64,000 nt of DNA from Fistularia commersonii (Eukaryota; Chordata; Actinopteri; Syngnathiformes; Fistulariidae), in the NCBI GenBank assembly GCA_037954325.1, contig JBBMNZ010000034.1, positions 8,945,501-9,009,500 on the forward strand, read 5' to 3'. Both the position numbers and the translations under genes were made by a program. The notes below the pieces were generated by a model, which searched no databases, had not been told where the DNA came from, and saw only the letters and a list, made by a program, of their open reading frames with translations. Each line of letters starts with the position of its first letter. The stretch's first letter is position 1. Below are positions 1 through 10,867 of the stretch, piece by piece.

Positions 1-177
1 TTTTTTTTTTTTTATCTCACAGCCTGCCACGCGATCGTTCTACAACCACAATGCCGTCAGCAATATGAGACCGGTGCCTCGCTGGGCAGGACAACCACCC
101 AGACCACAGGGTAAATTACGTGATAACGCCCATTACCGGTGGCGGTAAAAGCCTCAGATTGTCTTTTCTGTTTTCAG

Positions 178-1226
178 GTCCGTACCCGTCGCAGTACGCG
201 GGTAGTTCGGTTCCTCGACGTGGATCGACTCCCATCGCGACCGTCAGGCAGGCCTCCACTCAGGCTCCCCGTGTCCTCAGTGCCTCACACAAGACGAGCA
301 AGTATCCAAATCTGCGACGACCGGGGGCCAAGCGCACTCTGTGTAAATATTTGCCCGATGCACGAACCCTCTGTATCTTCAGATAATATTGGAACCCAGA
401 CCGTCGGGGCTCGGACGGACATATCCGGCGTGAACAGGAGCAGTCAGTACAAGTATTCCACTGCAGTGAGGAACCCTCAGCAGGTCATCGCTGTCCCTGC
501 ACCTGTGACAAGAATACAAGTATGAGCTCACAGTCTGTGATACCTTCTCACCCCGAATTCAACAATAATGATAATACTACTATCTGGCTGTCACATGTTT
601 AGCAGCGCCTTTGCTTTTGAATCTAGAATTCTATCCAAGTAGATCATCGAGGCGGAGAAGAGACGAAAACTTGATCGTTCAAGCCGGGATCCCTTGTGTT
701 TACAGGTTGTTCCCACACCTGTGGCGGAGGCCCCTGTGCACGTCCAAGGGCCGGTGCCGCTAACTGCCTCCATGCTGGCTGCAGCGCCGCTCATGGATCA
801 GAAGCAGCTTCTAGGTATGGCGCCGTTCACTCCCGCCGTTTCCTTTACTCTGGGTCAACGTGTCCATTTAGATGTTGTGCCTCCTCCGCCGTGTTCCGCA
901 GGCGAGCGTCTCTACCCGCTGATCCACGCCCTCCAACCCAACCTGGCCGGAAAGATCACTGGGATGCTGCTAGAAATTGACAACTCGGAACTGTTACACA
1001 TGCTTGAATCACCGGAGTCCCTGCACTCTAAGGCACAATGTTCATTTTCCAACATTCCAAAAAGAAATTTCAGATAATACTTAGATGTTTTAATATCCAA
1101 CAATTCAGTCCCGTTAGTGATCCAGCTCTTGTCATTGTAGTTTAACCCTCCGTCTCTGGTCAGGTGGAAGAGGCCATCGCTGTCCTGCAGGCCCATCAGG
1201 CAAAGGAATGCTCTTCTAAGAAGTAA
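178..1226 (+). CDS. pabpc1l: Cytoplasmic poly(A)-binding protein, C-terminal exons (PABPC1-like), partial at left edge
   Basis: Coding exons read as 178-297, 383-519, 706-814, 902-1032 and 1164-1226 (stop TAA 1224-1226). Together they give 186 codons in one open phase, entered with two bases of a split codon, so earlier exons lie left of the window. The first two exons are the proline/glutamine-rich linker ([10 protein letters not shown], then [14 protein letters not shown]). The rest is the MLLE (PABC) domain: [29 protein letters not shown], then [14 protein letters not shown] before the stop. In this family four RRMs bind the mRNA poly(A) tail, and MLLE docks PAM2 peptides of translation and deadenylation factors in the cytoplasm. 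The short AKECSSKK tail and the nearby rbm39 and slc12a5 (all human 20q) favour pabpc1l over pabpc1 or pabpc4, but the paralogue is inferred. Two of the four introns appear to use GC donors (298 and 1033). Confidence 0.88.
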
Positions 1227-1562
1227 ATAGCTCTTGCAGGTAAGCTTCTCCTCTGGTCATCCAGTGTGCAGAGTGAAAAATGATTCAGTGTTTGCCACTT
1301 CTGAGACACCACAGCTTTCAGTAGTACCAGAACTTTAGTGTGCCAGTCCATCTCCAGATATCCTCATGTTTACTTACTTTGGAACAATATTGATTTGCAT
1401 AACTGTGAAAAGGATACTAGTGTGGTTATTTAACTTTCAACTTTTCCAGATGTCAACAAGGAGATAAGAAAAATTTAAAATGGAAAAAGGATGAGGGAAA
1501 AGTGTTCTGTGGATAAACTGACCGTGAAGAAATTGTTTTGTTAATGGTTTATCATTTGTTAA

Positions 1563-1568
1563 AATAAA
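1563..1568 (+). terminator. Polyadenylation signal AATAAA of the poly(A)-binding protein gene
   Basis: Canonical AATAAA about 340 nt after the stop codon at 1226, with no earlier copy seen in the 3' UTR. Cleavage would be expected about 15-25 nt further on. Confidence 0.6.
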
Positions 1569-1589
1569 GCTTATAATATGCATCAAACC

Positions 1590-2114
1590 TTCCTCGAGTC
1601 ATTTGAATGCAGCAGGCTGCTTTTGGGGCACAAGTGCATAACTAAAGAGTTTACTGGAAACATTCAGTGACAGATGTAAATCTGCAAATGTCGGGATTTA
1701 TAATTACAGGAAATCAAAACTTAGTGATAAATTTGACTTCTCTAAACCAATGGGTTAGTGTACTGAAACCTCTCATGCTGCCCACTGTGTTTCCGTTTCA
1801 GCAGAAATGAGTCCTTTTGGGAAAGCATAAGTTCAGCACTCTCTTAATGCCAACCAGTTTAAACTGAGCTGCCATGTTGCCAGGAAATGGGGAAGAAGAA
1901 ATTGAAAAGTAATTGAGACCTTGTCCATTAAGGATGTGTACAGTTGTAACTGGAAACCTCTGATGGGTTCTGGTACTGCACGGACTAGCGGAGGCTCCAC
2001 AGGAGCTGGGATTTAGCAGCCAGAACGGGTTCAGACTTTTCATTTGGGGGGGGGGGAAAAGGCAACCTTTGGTTTTGATTTGTTTTCACATCCCAAACCA
2101 ATAACGGGACAATG
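1590..2114. other. Short convergent intergenic spacer
   Basis: This lies between the putative 3' ends of the plus-strand poly(A)-binding protein gene and the minus-strand rbm39. It contains a short G run near 2045 and no recognisable coding sequence or repeat. Confidence 0.5.
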
Positions 2115-2135
2115 AATTGTCAAATTTGCCAAAGT

Positions 2136-2141
2136 TTTATT
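2136..2141 (-). terminator. Candidate polyadenylation signal of rbm39
   Basis: AATAAA on the minus strand, about 410 nt beyond the rbm39 stop codon at 2548-2550. Other AT-rich hexamers occur nearby (for example around 2275), so the exact 3' end is uncertain. Confidence 0.4.
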
Positions 2142-2547
2142 TGGGAGCCTTCATACAAAAAATGAAATTATGGCTGTAAAAAGTTACAAAGGATTATTGA
2201 CGTTCATATAGTTTTGGCATGTAGGCCTATTAACCCAACACATTTTTGTAATTCAGCTATTTGCTTTGAATCTAAGTGTTTATTTAAACAAGCAGATAAA
2301 GACAGTAATATTTAAAAACATACAGACCAATATACCTGCCGATTACTTCTCAGTGGTAGTTTACAACACAAACCCACAAAGAAAAATTGAAAGCCAACTC
2401 AAAACTGCCTAATCTTAAACGGTGAACAGGTAATCTTGAGGCAATTTTTAATTACACACAGCCAACTAATTCTGATGCATTTTTTTCAATGACATTTTCA
2501 TGAATGCAAACAAACTTATGTACAGCTGCTCTCCTCGGCATGTCTCA

Positions 2548-5500
2548 CTATCGGCGCGTCGGCATTAAAAGCTGCTTCGCCGTTACTGAATCCGGGAACA
2601 GGTTGTGGTATGTTGGTAAGGGAACGTAAGCAGCGGTTATCATTTTTCCTGAAAGAGAGAGGGAGGATGAATAAAATCAAACCTGACAATATTTTTCCAC
2701 TTTTCTTTTGCATTCAAATGTGGGATTCTTGGCTTTAATACGCACCAGCAAACCAGCGTCCATGAAGTGCGTTAACAGTCGCCATGGCAGCAGGTATGGA
2801 GGGGCACTTCACATACACATTACCCTGAAACAGGAGGAGACTTGAGACACAGCTCACTCAATGCAATTACTTGACCGGTTAAGAATGGAAAAGTAATTAC
2901 AAATGTGTATTTGAAATTCAACATCTTAAAATGGTGGATTTTTTATAAATATCAACGACGATGCACACATTTTTCCGACAACTTCATACATGGAAATAAC
3001 GCTGTACCAGGATTGTTTGTGTGGGAAGGCTTTCTAATTTCTCTTCCATGAAGTAAATGATAAAAATAGAGCTTACTTGAGTGGAGTTCTTATCAACGTA
3101 AATGTGAACGATCCCTCCGTGCTTGTTGCACTCCTCGATCACATCATCCTGAATCTCGTTGGCCCAACTGGGATCATTTTCTCTGAAAACAGACAAGACA
3201 AGGCAAAATATTCAGCTTCCACATCAAATACCTTCATTCAAACTTTTGCTCGGACATAGTTTTAACTCCGTTAATACTAATCCTTACGACTGCGGGTTGA
3301 AGAGGTTGGAAAGCTGAAGGCAGTGTGTGGCCAGTGGCTGCGATGGGAGGTTCAACGCTTGGGTCGGTGCCGGGGCCGGGACCGCTGTGGAGCAAATGGT
3401 CGCCGTGTCAGAGAATTTTCCAAAAGCCATTCAAACTTTCAAGGGGATCCGGACTCACCTGCTGTGGTAGCCATGTTTCCAAAGGGGATGGAGCCAGTCA
3501 TCTGTAGGGCCTGCTGAGCAGCTGGAGGAATCTTCAGACCGGTTCCTAGGGACAAAAGGAACATGTCAAAACACTAAAAATGAAGTTGCTGGAAAGTGTA
3601 AATTAAGTCCCTGGATATTTAGACAATATTTGCGTATTTGGTCACTGCGGCTCCGCAGAAGGGATTCCTCATGGGTTTTAAAGTTTCTCTTAAGCACGAC
3701 GGCTCCGACTGGCCAGAAATCAGTCAACGATTCAAATGGCAAAAGAACCTTCTGCAAGTCGAGCCATGAGCTGCAGACGCCCCGTGGTGCCGAGGTCGAT
3801 GCCCGTCCTCTCCAGCTCGTCATTGTCCAGGAATGAGCTGGCCGTTGACGAATCTGAACGCTCGGTAACGTGTCCCACCTTCATGGGACGCCCGGCCAGC
3901 TCAAAGCCGTTGAGCTGCTCTAAAGCCTTTTTAGCACATTCTGCATCTGCAAACTTGGGATACAAAACATGGTTAGAGGGAGGAAAAAAAAAAAAAAAAA
4001 AGAGTATGCAAATTCATGAGTAGACAAACTATCCCCGCATTTGGAAATGCTTGAATTACCGAAATGAAGCCGTATCCTTTGGACCGACCAGTTTCACTGT
4101 CCATCATCAGTTGGATTCCTTCAATCTATAGAACAAAAACAAACCATTATACTTTGGAAGTAAGGATCTATAACAGCAGGGCAATTCTTACTGCGAAAGT
4201 CATTCCTGACCTTTCCAAAAGGCTCAAAGATCCCCCGGAGCATTTCTTCTGTGATATTGAAGTGCAGCGAGCCCACGTAGAGCCGCATCGGCCCTGAACT
4301 GCCTTTCTGGAGGTTATTTGCAGCAGCTGCGGCTCTGTTTTTCTCTGCCTGTGTTTGCATAGCCAAAAGGAGAGTGTTCAACATTTGCATTAAGTCAGGA
4401 TGGAGAGTTTTCCCTGAGGTAGCATCTCCAAGACTATCTGATGTCACAAAGCAATGATAGTTGAAAATGTGTTGATGGAAATATGATGTGCATCCAAAGG
4501 GCACCGGTTCAAATGATGATCTTATGCTTGATTTACCAAACCGATCTCTGCACCCACCTGAGAAGCCTGGACGATGATGGGCACTCCGAGGAGCCGCTGG
4601 CCAGTCAGTCCGATAGCCAGCGGGACGGAAGACGCCTCCACAAACTCGATGTACGCGATTCCCTTTGACCTCCGGGAATTTCTGTCCGAGATCATCCTCA
4701 CGTCTCTTACCTAGGGAGGAAAAATAAAAGGCCTCAGGGAAAACTCCCAAAAACCGATCGCACACATTATAACAAAATCCCACTGACTTTTCCGACAGCG
4801 GAGAAGAAATCCTCCAGGTCCCGAGCTCTGATTCTAGCAGCGAGTTGCATACAGAAGACTGTGCGTGCATCCCTCTCTTCTGGAGTTAGATTGTCAATGG
4901 GCGCCCTGAAAGGAACACAACTGAGAGGTAAATACACATCGCTGCAAACGCTGCGAAGCCAAACTCCTCCGCTGACCCAAACATACTTCACGGGTCTCCT
5001 CACCTGATGGGACTCTTCTCTTTCTTGAATGGGCTTCGGCTTTTGGAACGTTTCCGGCTGAAACAACAACAATGCATTTTAAAAAGAGCTGGGAACGCCC
5101 CAGTGAACGGCAAAGCAGGTCTAAAACAACGTGGTACTGATTTGACCATTGAGATTCTCACGTCACAGTTGGAACGACTACAATCATCCTAAGAAAAGAA
5201 ATAGCGCTTTTGGTAAAATTTGCTCTGGATTCACCACGGGGGAATCTGGCGGAAAATCAGGAGCTGCCAAGACAAGTGTCACTAACTCTAGGTTTTACTT
5301 TTGCCAGTCCAAAGGTTGGGGAACGCACAAACTACTGTGCCGACATCAGAGTAATGACTTTCAATTTTGGGGTGTCATCTGAAAACTATCTGGATTAAAT
5401 GCAGGGGGGAAAACCAAAAGCACATTTTCATTTCATCACGGTCAAAAGCAGCCCACACACACAGAATGACAGACAGACTTGCTATGCAATTGTGAACAAA

Positions 5501-8198
5501 GTTTTGCAGGACATACACAGGACTTTTGCGAGCTCTGTATCGGCCAGAACGTTCCTTGCTTCGGGAGCGGCTGCGATGGCGCTCTCTGCTGCGACTTCGT
5601 TTCCTTTCTCGGCTCTTGCTCCTCCTCTTACCCTTCTTTCTGTCTTTGCTTCGGCTTCGGCTCTTTTTCTTTTTAGAGCCTGGGCTACGGCTCTTGCTTC
5701 GGCTCCTCCTTTTTCTGAAATCCATGACATTTTTAGAACAACAACAGAGGACCCCCCCGGCAAAACACAACGCGGCGCTATCTCACAACCGTGAGGCTAG
5801 AACTTATGCACAACTTACTTCTTGCTCTGGTCCTCATGTCCATTTGCATGAGAAGACTTGATCTCATCCTAAGCAAGGTCGATAGAAGAACATCGTGAGG
5901 ACGAAGATGAGACATTTCAAGTCGTCATGGTACAGGGGGGGATAGGGTGGGACAAGAGAAAATGCAAAATATATTCAATTAATAATAATTCAAACTTTTG
6001 TCAGGCTTGGACAGTGTCCTTCCACCACCCCAATAGCTCCCCCACCCCCCTCCTTTACAAGGGTGCCCAGTACTTAATGCAACAAAGCAAAATTAAAAGG
6101 AGGTTCAACAAATTAGCTGGGTTCAGGAAGCTTTGACAGTAGCCAGGTCGTGTCCTTCATTCCCCTTCTAATGGGTCGTACCAATGCCACTATTTGTGCC
6201 TAAACATGTGACCACGCATGGCCCACAGCCACTAAAAGAGATCCTGTGTGGTTGGTGTCAGTCCAGTGATCTTCACCCATTTTCGTTCTTGGACTGTAAG
6301 AGCTCGATGCCACCTCTGTCACACATCTTGCCCTGAAGCAAACAGGGATTCACACTTCTTAGTAATATTGACGCCCAAGTGAAATAAATAATAGAAAAAA
6401 TAAATAAAAAATAAAAGAAAAGAAAAAGCCATTAATTCAGCCACGTGTTACACTACCATTATCTTATGGAACAGCATTAATAAAATAAATTTAACCTTTT
6501 CATAAAAAAAAAAAAAAAAAAACTACTGAAAAGTAATTGACTTTAAAATATAGTAAAGGTATTTTACAGTTATTCTAGTAGTATAGTTATATCTTCTGTT
6601 GTGTAGCATGCAAAATATCAAGATGCTGATACACATTACAGTTTACTGAGACAAAGAGGCAGTATTCATATTTATTTGCAAAAAATAGACTACATTTTGC
6701 CGAAGATACAAAATATGGCTGAGTTTGCAATATGCATTTCACTCCATTTCAAAGACAGCATTACACAAATACAACTTTTTTCAAAGAAATCAAGACTCCT
6801 ATGAATAATTCAGTATTCGTTATTATGCGAGCAAAATAAATGGAGGGCATGCAAATGACTTCACAGGTGGCAGGAGCCACTGCACTGAGGCTGCAGTTAA
6901 GTAGTATTTGCTGGAAAGACCCAAAACAAACAAATTGACTTTGGTAGAATTTGTTATGTATTTTAGAGCTATATTAGTAACCTTTCTTGAAAGAGAACGG
7001 TCAGGTGATCTGGGGGCGATCTGATACTGCTCCGACAGCTAGCTACATCAGATGACCAGGCAAACTGGTGACACAAAGAAATGGAATATTTAATGATGTC
7101 TGATGTGACACAGGTGGAGAACTGCATCTTATATAATCACCTTATGGCAAACACAACTGGATGTCTTTTCGGTAGAATACACTAGTCGGCTGCTAACAAT
7201 TACTTCAAGAAAAGCCTATGGGGCTTCCCATGATTAAAGTGGTGGTGAAACATTCAGTACCTGAAACATAACACTGGCAGACGCAGGAGTCTTAAGTCAC
7301 TGATGAAGTAATAAAGCACCAAATTTATATCCCCGCCCCCCAACACCAAATATCATAAGTATTAATCCCATGAATAATGATAACGGGCCGTTATGTCAAT
7401 GCTCACCACTACCACAACACAACAGTAGGCTCACTTCGACTCCTTAAGTTAGGCAATTAAGTTTTACAGCTGTTGTCACTAAAGCTGATGTATAACATGA
7501 TTTACCTCTCAGAATGAACTAGGTGGCAGTAGTGGGGCGATTTACATAAAGTGATGTCAAGTGCATACCCTCGATACATACACACACAGATTTTACTTGT
7601 CGTGTTTGAATAATGGAATTTAGTCAAGAGATTTTTGTCAAACCTGAAAAATTGTCGAGGAAGCGGTTGAAATTCTTTCCACGTCGGACCAGGAATCAAT
7701 TCAATTTACTAACGAGATTGCGCTCAGGAATAGTCAGCAGTTTGTAAATCTGAATACTGCCTCCTTTGCTGGACAGGTAAAGATGGGCTTGTCGACCATT
7801 CGCATTCACCTTGTTGCAACCGAATAGGGTTTGGATGTTCTAGGTTGAATCTCTTTTAGTCCTAAGGTGAACCACAGTACATCAGTATATGCGCAATAAC
7901 TACCTTCCTTTTTTTCACAGTTCACAGTGGAATCAAAGATGAATTCATGGGAGTAGAGGTGAGATATCATTAGGGAAGTCTATAAAGAGAGATAGATGCG
8001 GATTTATTTATAATCTGTATTCCGTTTTAAAAACTAAATCACACCACACAACATTCAAGTAAACTTTGTCACAGTAGCAGTAATAAACGGCTTAAGAGTA
8101 AAATCATAAAAGTCAAACAAGCTTCACTTGTGCAACTTTCAACCCACCTTTTTGTATGGAGCCTCCAGCATGGCCTCAACGTCAAAATCATCAGCCAT
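2548..8198 (-). CDS. rbm39: RNA-binding protein 39 (CAPER-alpha), complete coding sequence in 14 exons
   Basis: Coding exons, 5' to 3' on the minus strand: 8198-8148, 5868-5819, 5714-5517, 5057-5004, 4905-4788, 4710-4558, 4348-4211, 4125-4060, 3953-3749, 3545-3459, 3384-3288, 3182-3077, 2824-2746, 2648-2548. They total 1503 nt, 500 aa plus stop; human RBM39 is 530. RBM39 is a nuclear U2AF65-related splicing factor and transcriptional coactivator. Visible parts in order: acidic start MADDFDVEAMLEAPYKK; an RS domain of SR/RE dipeptides (5714-5004); RRM1 (RTVFCMQLAARI in 4905-4788, then KGIAYIEF); RRM2 (MRLYVGSLHFNI and MLRGIFEPFG in 4348-4211, KGYGFI in 4125-4060); a linker; and a C-terminal UHM (DVIEECNKHG, HIYVDKNS, ALHGRWFAGK). 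The RRM2 helix targeted by aryl-sulfonamide degraders (LRGIF) is conserved. One odd join: the donor after 3749 reads GTTCTT, a weak 5' splice site, although phase and protein match require it. Confidence 0.95.
6182..6332 (-). other. rbm39: Candidate poison exon in rbm39 intron 1
   Basis: Inside the 2.3-kb intron between coding exons 1 and 2 a less AT-rich block starts after a strong acceptor: a pyrimidine-rich run ending CTTCAG at 6338-6333. Spliced after coding exon 1 (phase 0) it reads open for 19 codons and then hits an in-frame TGA, so inclusion would direct nonsense-mediated decay. Possible donors are GTACGA (exon end 6182) or an earlier GTGAAG (exon end 6277). SR-type splicing factors commonly autoregulate through such exons, and I recall RBM39 (RNPC2) among genes with ultraconserved non-coding exonic elements. 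Function here is inferred. Confidence 0.5.
6333..8147. other. rbm39 intron 1, remainder
   Basis: AT-rich intronic DNA with short A and T runs. Apart from the poison-exon candidate downstream I see no coding sequence or recognisable mobile element. Confidence 0.5.
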
Positions 8199-9190
8199 GA
8201 TGATCCTGTGAAGAGAGAAATGACTGTCAACGGGAAACACGGTCGCTCTGGATTATGTTCCAGTAGAAAATTGAGTTTTGATTTTATGAACACGTTGGTG
8301 GATTGAAACTAATCATATCTGCTAATTGACGTGACTGCCCGTTATGCCTTGCACAGCGTTTCGCGCATTTACTTTATTTCAGATATCAAAAGTACTCTCG
8401 CGGATGACTAGATATTCATAAACGTCGACGTGATAGTTTTAGTAGTTGCTAAAAACCCGAATAAGACAAACTCCACATGGTGCCTGTTGGGCTCAATGTG
8501 ACTACTTAGTAAATACTTTGACTAAGTAGAGTAATCTCGGGACTTCCCTTTTCACGACGGCATATTAGGAGATACACTAACTTGTACCGTAACTCGACCT
8601 TGTTTTCAATTTCAAATAAGAATCTCATATTGTGTTATAAAAGTAAAGTAGACTGATGAGCATATATATATATAAATACGCATATAATAACGTATATATC
8701 GTCGTTAGCAAGAAAACGACGGGATAAACATGCGTAACACTTAGCTAATGCTAACTCGCTGTCTCGAGCTACACGACCGTCATTTCGACGCAAGCTAATG
8801 CTAGCGGACTCCCATGACTCATACCAAAATAACAAAATTTGAAACAAAAATTATCGATTGATATTAGCGTACAAACGGATGCGAAAACTTTACAACGGTG
8901 ATACAGACCCTCTACGTCAAATATGATGTATGATTGCTCTGAAAAAACAAGTGCTACGCTAACAGGGAAGGGCCAATATGGCCAGCCAGCAGCGTTTCCG
9001 CGGCAGCGAGCTAGCTTACTTAACAAACATAGACGTTACCGTTTCAAAATGATGAAATGGAGAGCCAAAGTCTAAAAATCACGTGATATACACTGCCCAG
9101 GAGATTCGTCTCGACGCCTCCGTTTCGGTGGATATTTCACGACGAAGTTTTAAATCGCTATTTTCGGGGTTATATAAGCTTTTGTATTGG
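8199..9190 (-). promoter_or_regulatory. rbm39: rbm39 5' UTR and presumed promoter region
   Basis: A splice acceptor (CTTCACAG) lies 7 nt upstream of the ATG at 8198, with the exon starting at 8205, so a non-coding first exon must lie further upstream. Candidate donors are GTAAGC (exon end 9020) and GTAACG (exon end 9040). A minus-strand TATATAA at 9176-9170 and CCAAT at 9190-9186 lie just above, but their close spacing makes them weak evidence for the start site. Confidence 0.35.
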
Positions 9191-9199
9191 AGCGACAGC

Positions 9200-10867
9200 T
9201 ACGGTGTGAGCGGCAGGTCGTGGCCTGGTTTCAAAATGAGCCTTCTCATTCTTCTTCTTGTGATTTAATGGCGGGATGCGACCACGAGGTTGACTCGTCA
9301 CAGCGCCCCCTAGCGGACGGGAGTATGCAGCCTGTGGCTTTATGACTAGTACTGGTGTCACAGAACAAATCGCTGAAATAACCTTTTATAAATCATATGT
9401 CGTGCTTTTATCTCCTTTAATATTTTTTTTCATAAAGGCGTAACGCCTTTATCGCTGCATTTCATGTAACGACACGGATGCACAGAATCGCGAATCCCAG
9501 GGAAGGGGAAGAGCATATCCACCGTTGAACGTGTATAGGATTTAGTATAACTAGCTTTACGTGATACATAACAAAGAATTATGGTCACTACTCATGTAAA
9601 AAACAAAACAAAAAAACCCAATGCATTTCTTCTGCAGCGTGGCCCACTTTAATAACTCTTGCACATTTAATTATTAACCCTACATTTAAACAAGCGCTCC
9701 GATCAGCGAAGTGTGGTCTGTTGTTTACGCTGGAGTCAGAAAAACAAAACAATAACAGCTCAACACATTGATCTTATTAAAACTGGCCAAAATCCGCTGT
9801 TGTCTCTGTTTCCATATGTTTTCTAAAGGAGATCGTTTTTCTCCACCGGATTAATCTGGGGAGATTAAACTCGCCTTTTCAACAGCCAGAGCTGCGGCAC
9901 TTCCGGTGCACGACTGCGCTTTGTTTAACGTTTTAATTTCCGTTTAATAACATATTTTTACACATGATGACAATGCAATCGCACCACTGCTGATTTTCTT
10001 GATATTATTACTTTTATTTCCTCTTTAAAGACGCGTTTTTGCGTCGTCTTCTTATTTTTTAAACTGGGAGGCAACGTGCTGCACTCAGCGCTGCCCTCTC
10101 GTGTTGGATAGATAAAGTACATCTTCGAGTTGCAGTATATTCTAGTCTAATTCTGCAAAAAAACAATCACCATTCAATATTCTTAATTTCAGTCCAGTTA
10201 CCCAGGTTGAGGGATGTCTGCTGTGCTCCCTGTGACCTGAACACACCTCCATCCGTCAAAGAGGGTCCGTCTTGCACAAAACACAGGTGTTTCTTTCTGC
10301 TTCTGTGCCTCCAACTTGGAAATGTGGTTTTGCCATCACGATCTTGATGCTTTCCAATTCCACTGTGGTCAAATCCTCAAACCGTGGTTCCACCGGGATG
10401 GTGTGATGGAGTTTTTCCCAAAAGAAAGTGCTTTTTTTTAGCTTTTTGAACAAAATAAGACCCCCTTCCTTTTTGGTTATCCATGTATTTTGTTTCCTTT
10501 TTATGACTGACTGAATTCCACCAGTCTAAGTAATTCATTTATGTCATCTTCTCCCTTTTCCTCAAGATCCACCTCCAAAATACAACAAATTGTGTCGCGT
10601 TTAAACAAATATATCTTTATCTCTCGACAAGGATGAACTGCACACAAAAAATAGAACATAATTATTTGACAGAGTAGAAAGTGCCCTTTTTTTATAGCTT
10701 GGAATAAACAGTTCCACCTCTTTACAACCTGTTAGCAATAAACGTTGCATCAGTTGCGATTGAGACACTTTGCTAAAGCTGTGCCAATTTCTATTAAATC
10801 GAAAGGCAAGTGTGTCTCTATTTTTTACCCTTTTTTTTTTAAAATCATTTTCACAACACCTGTAATT
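9200..10867. other. Intergenic DNA plus probable 3' UTR of the Rh gene
   Basis: No protein-like reading frame, recognised repeat or long low-complexity tract is visible. The part nearest 10868 is presumably the 3' UTR of the minus-strand Rh gene; I could not assign its poly(A) signal. Confidence 0.4.
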
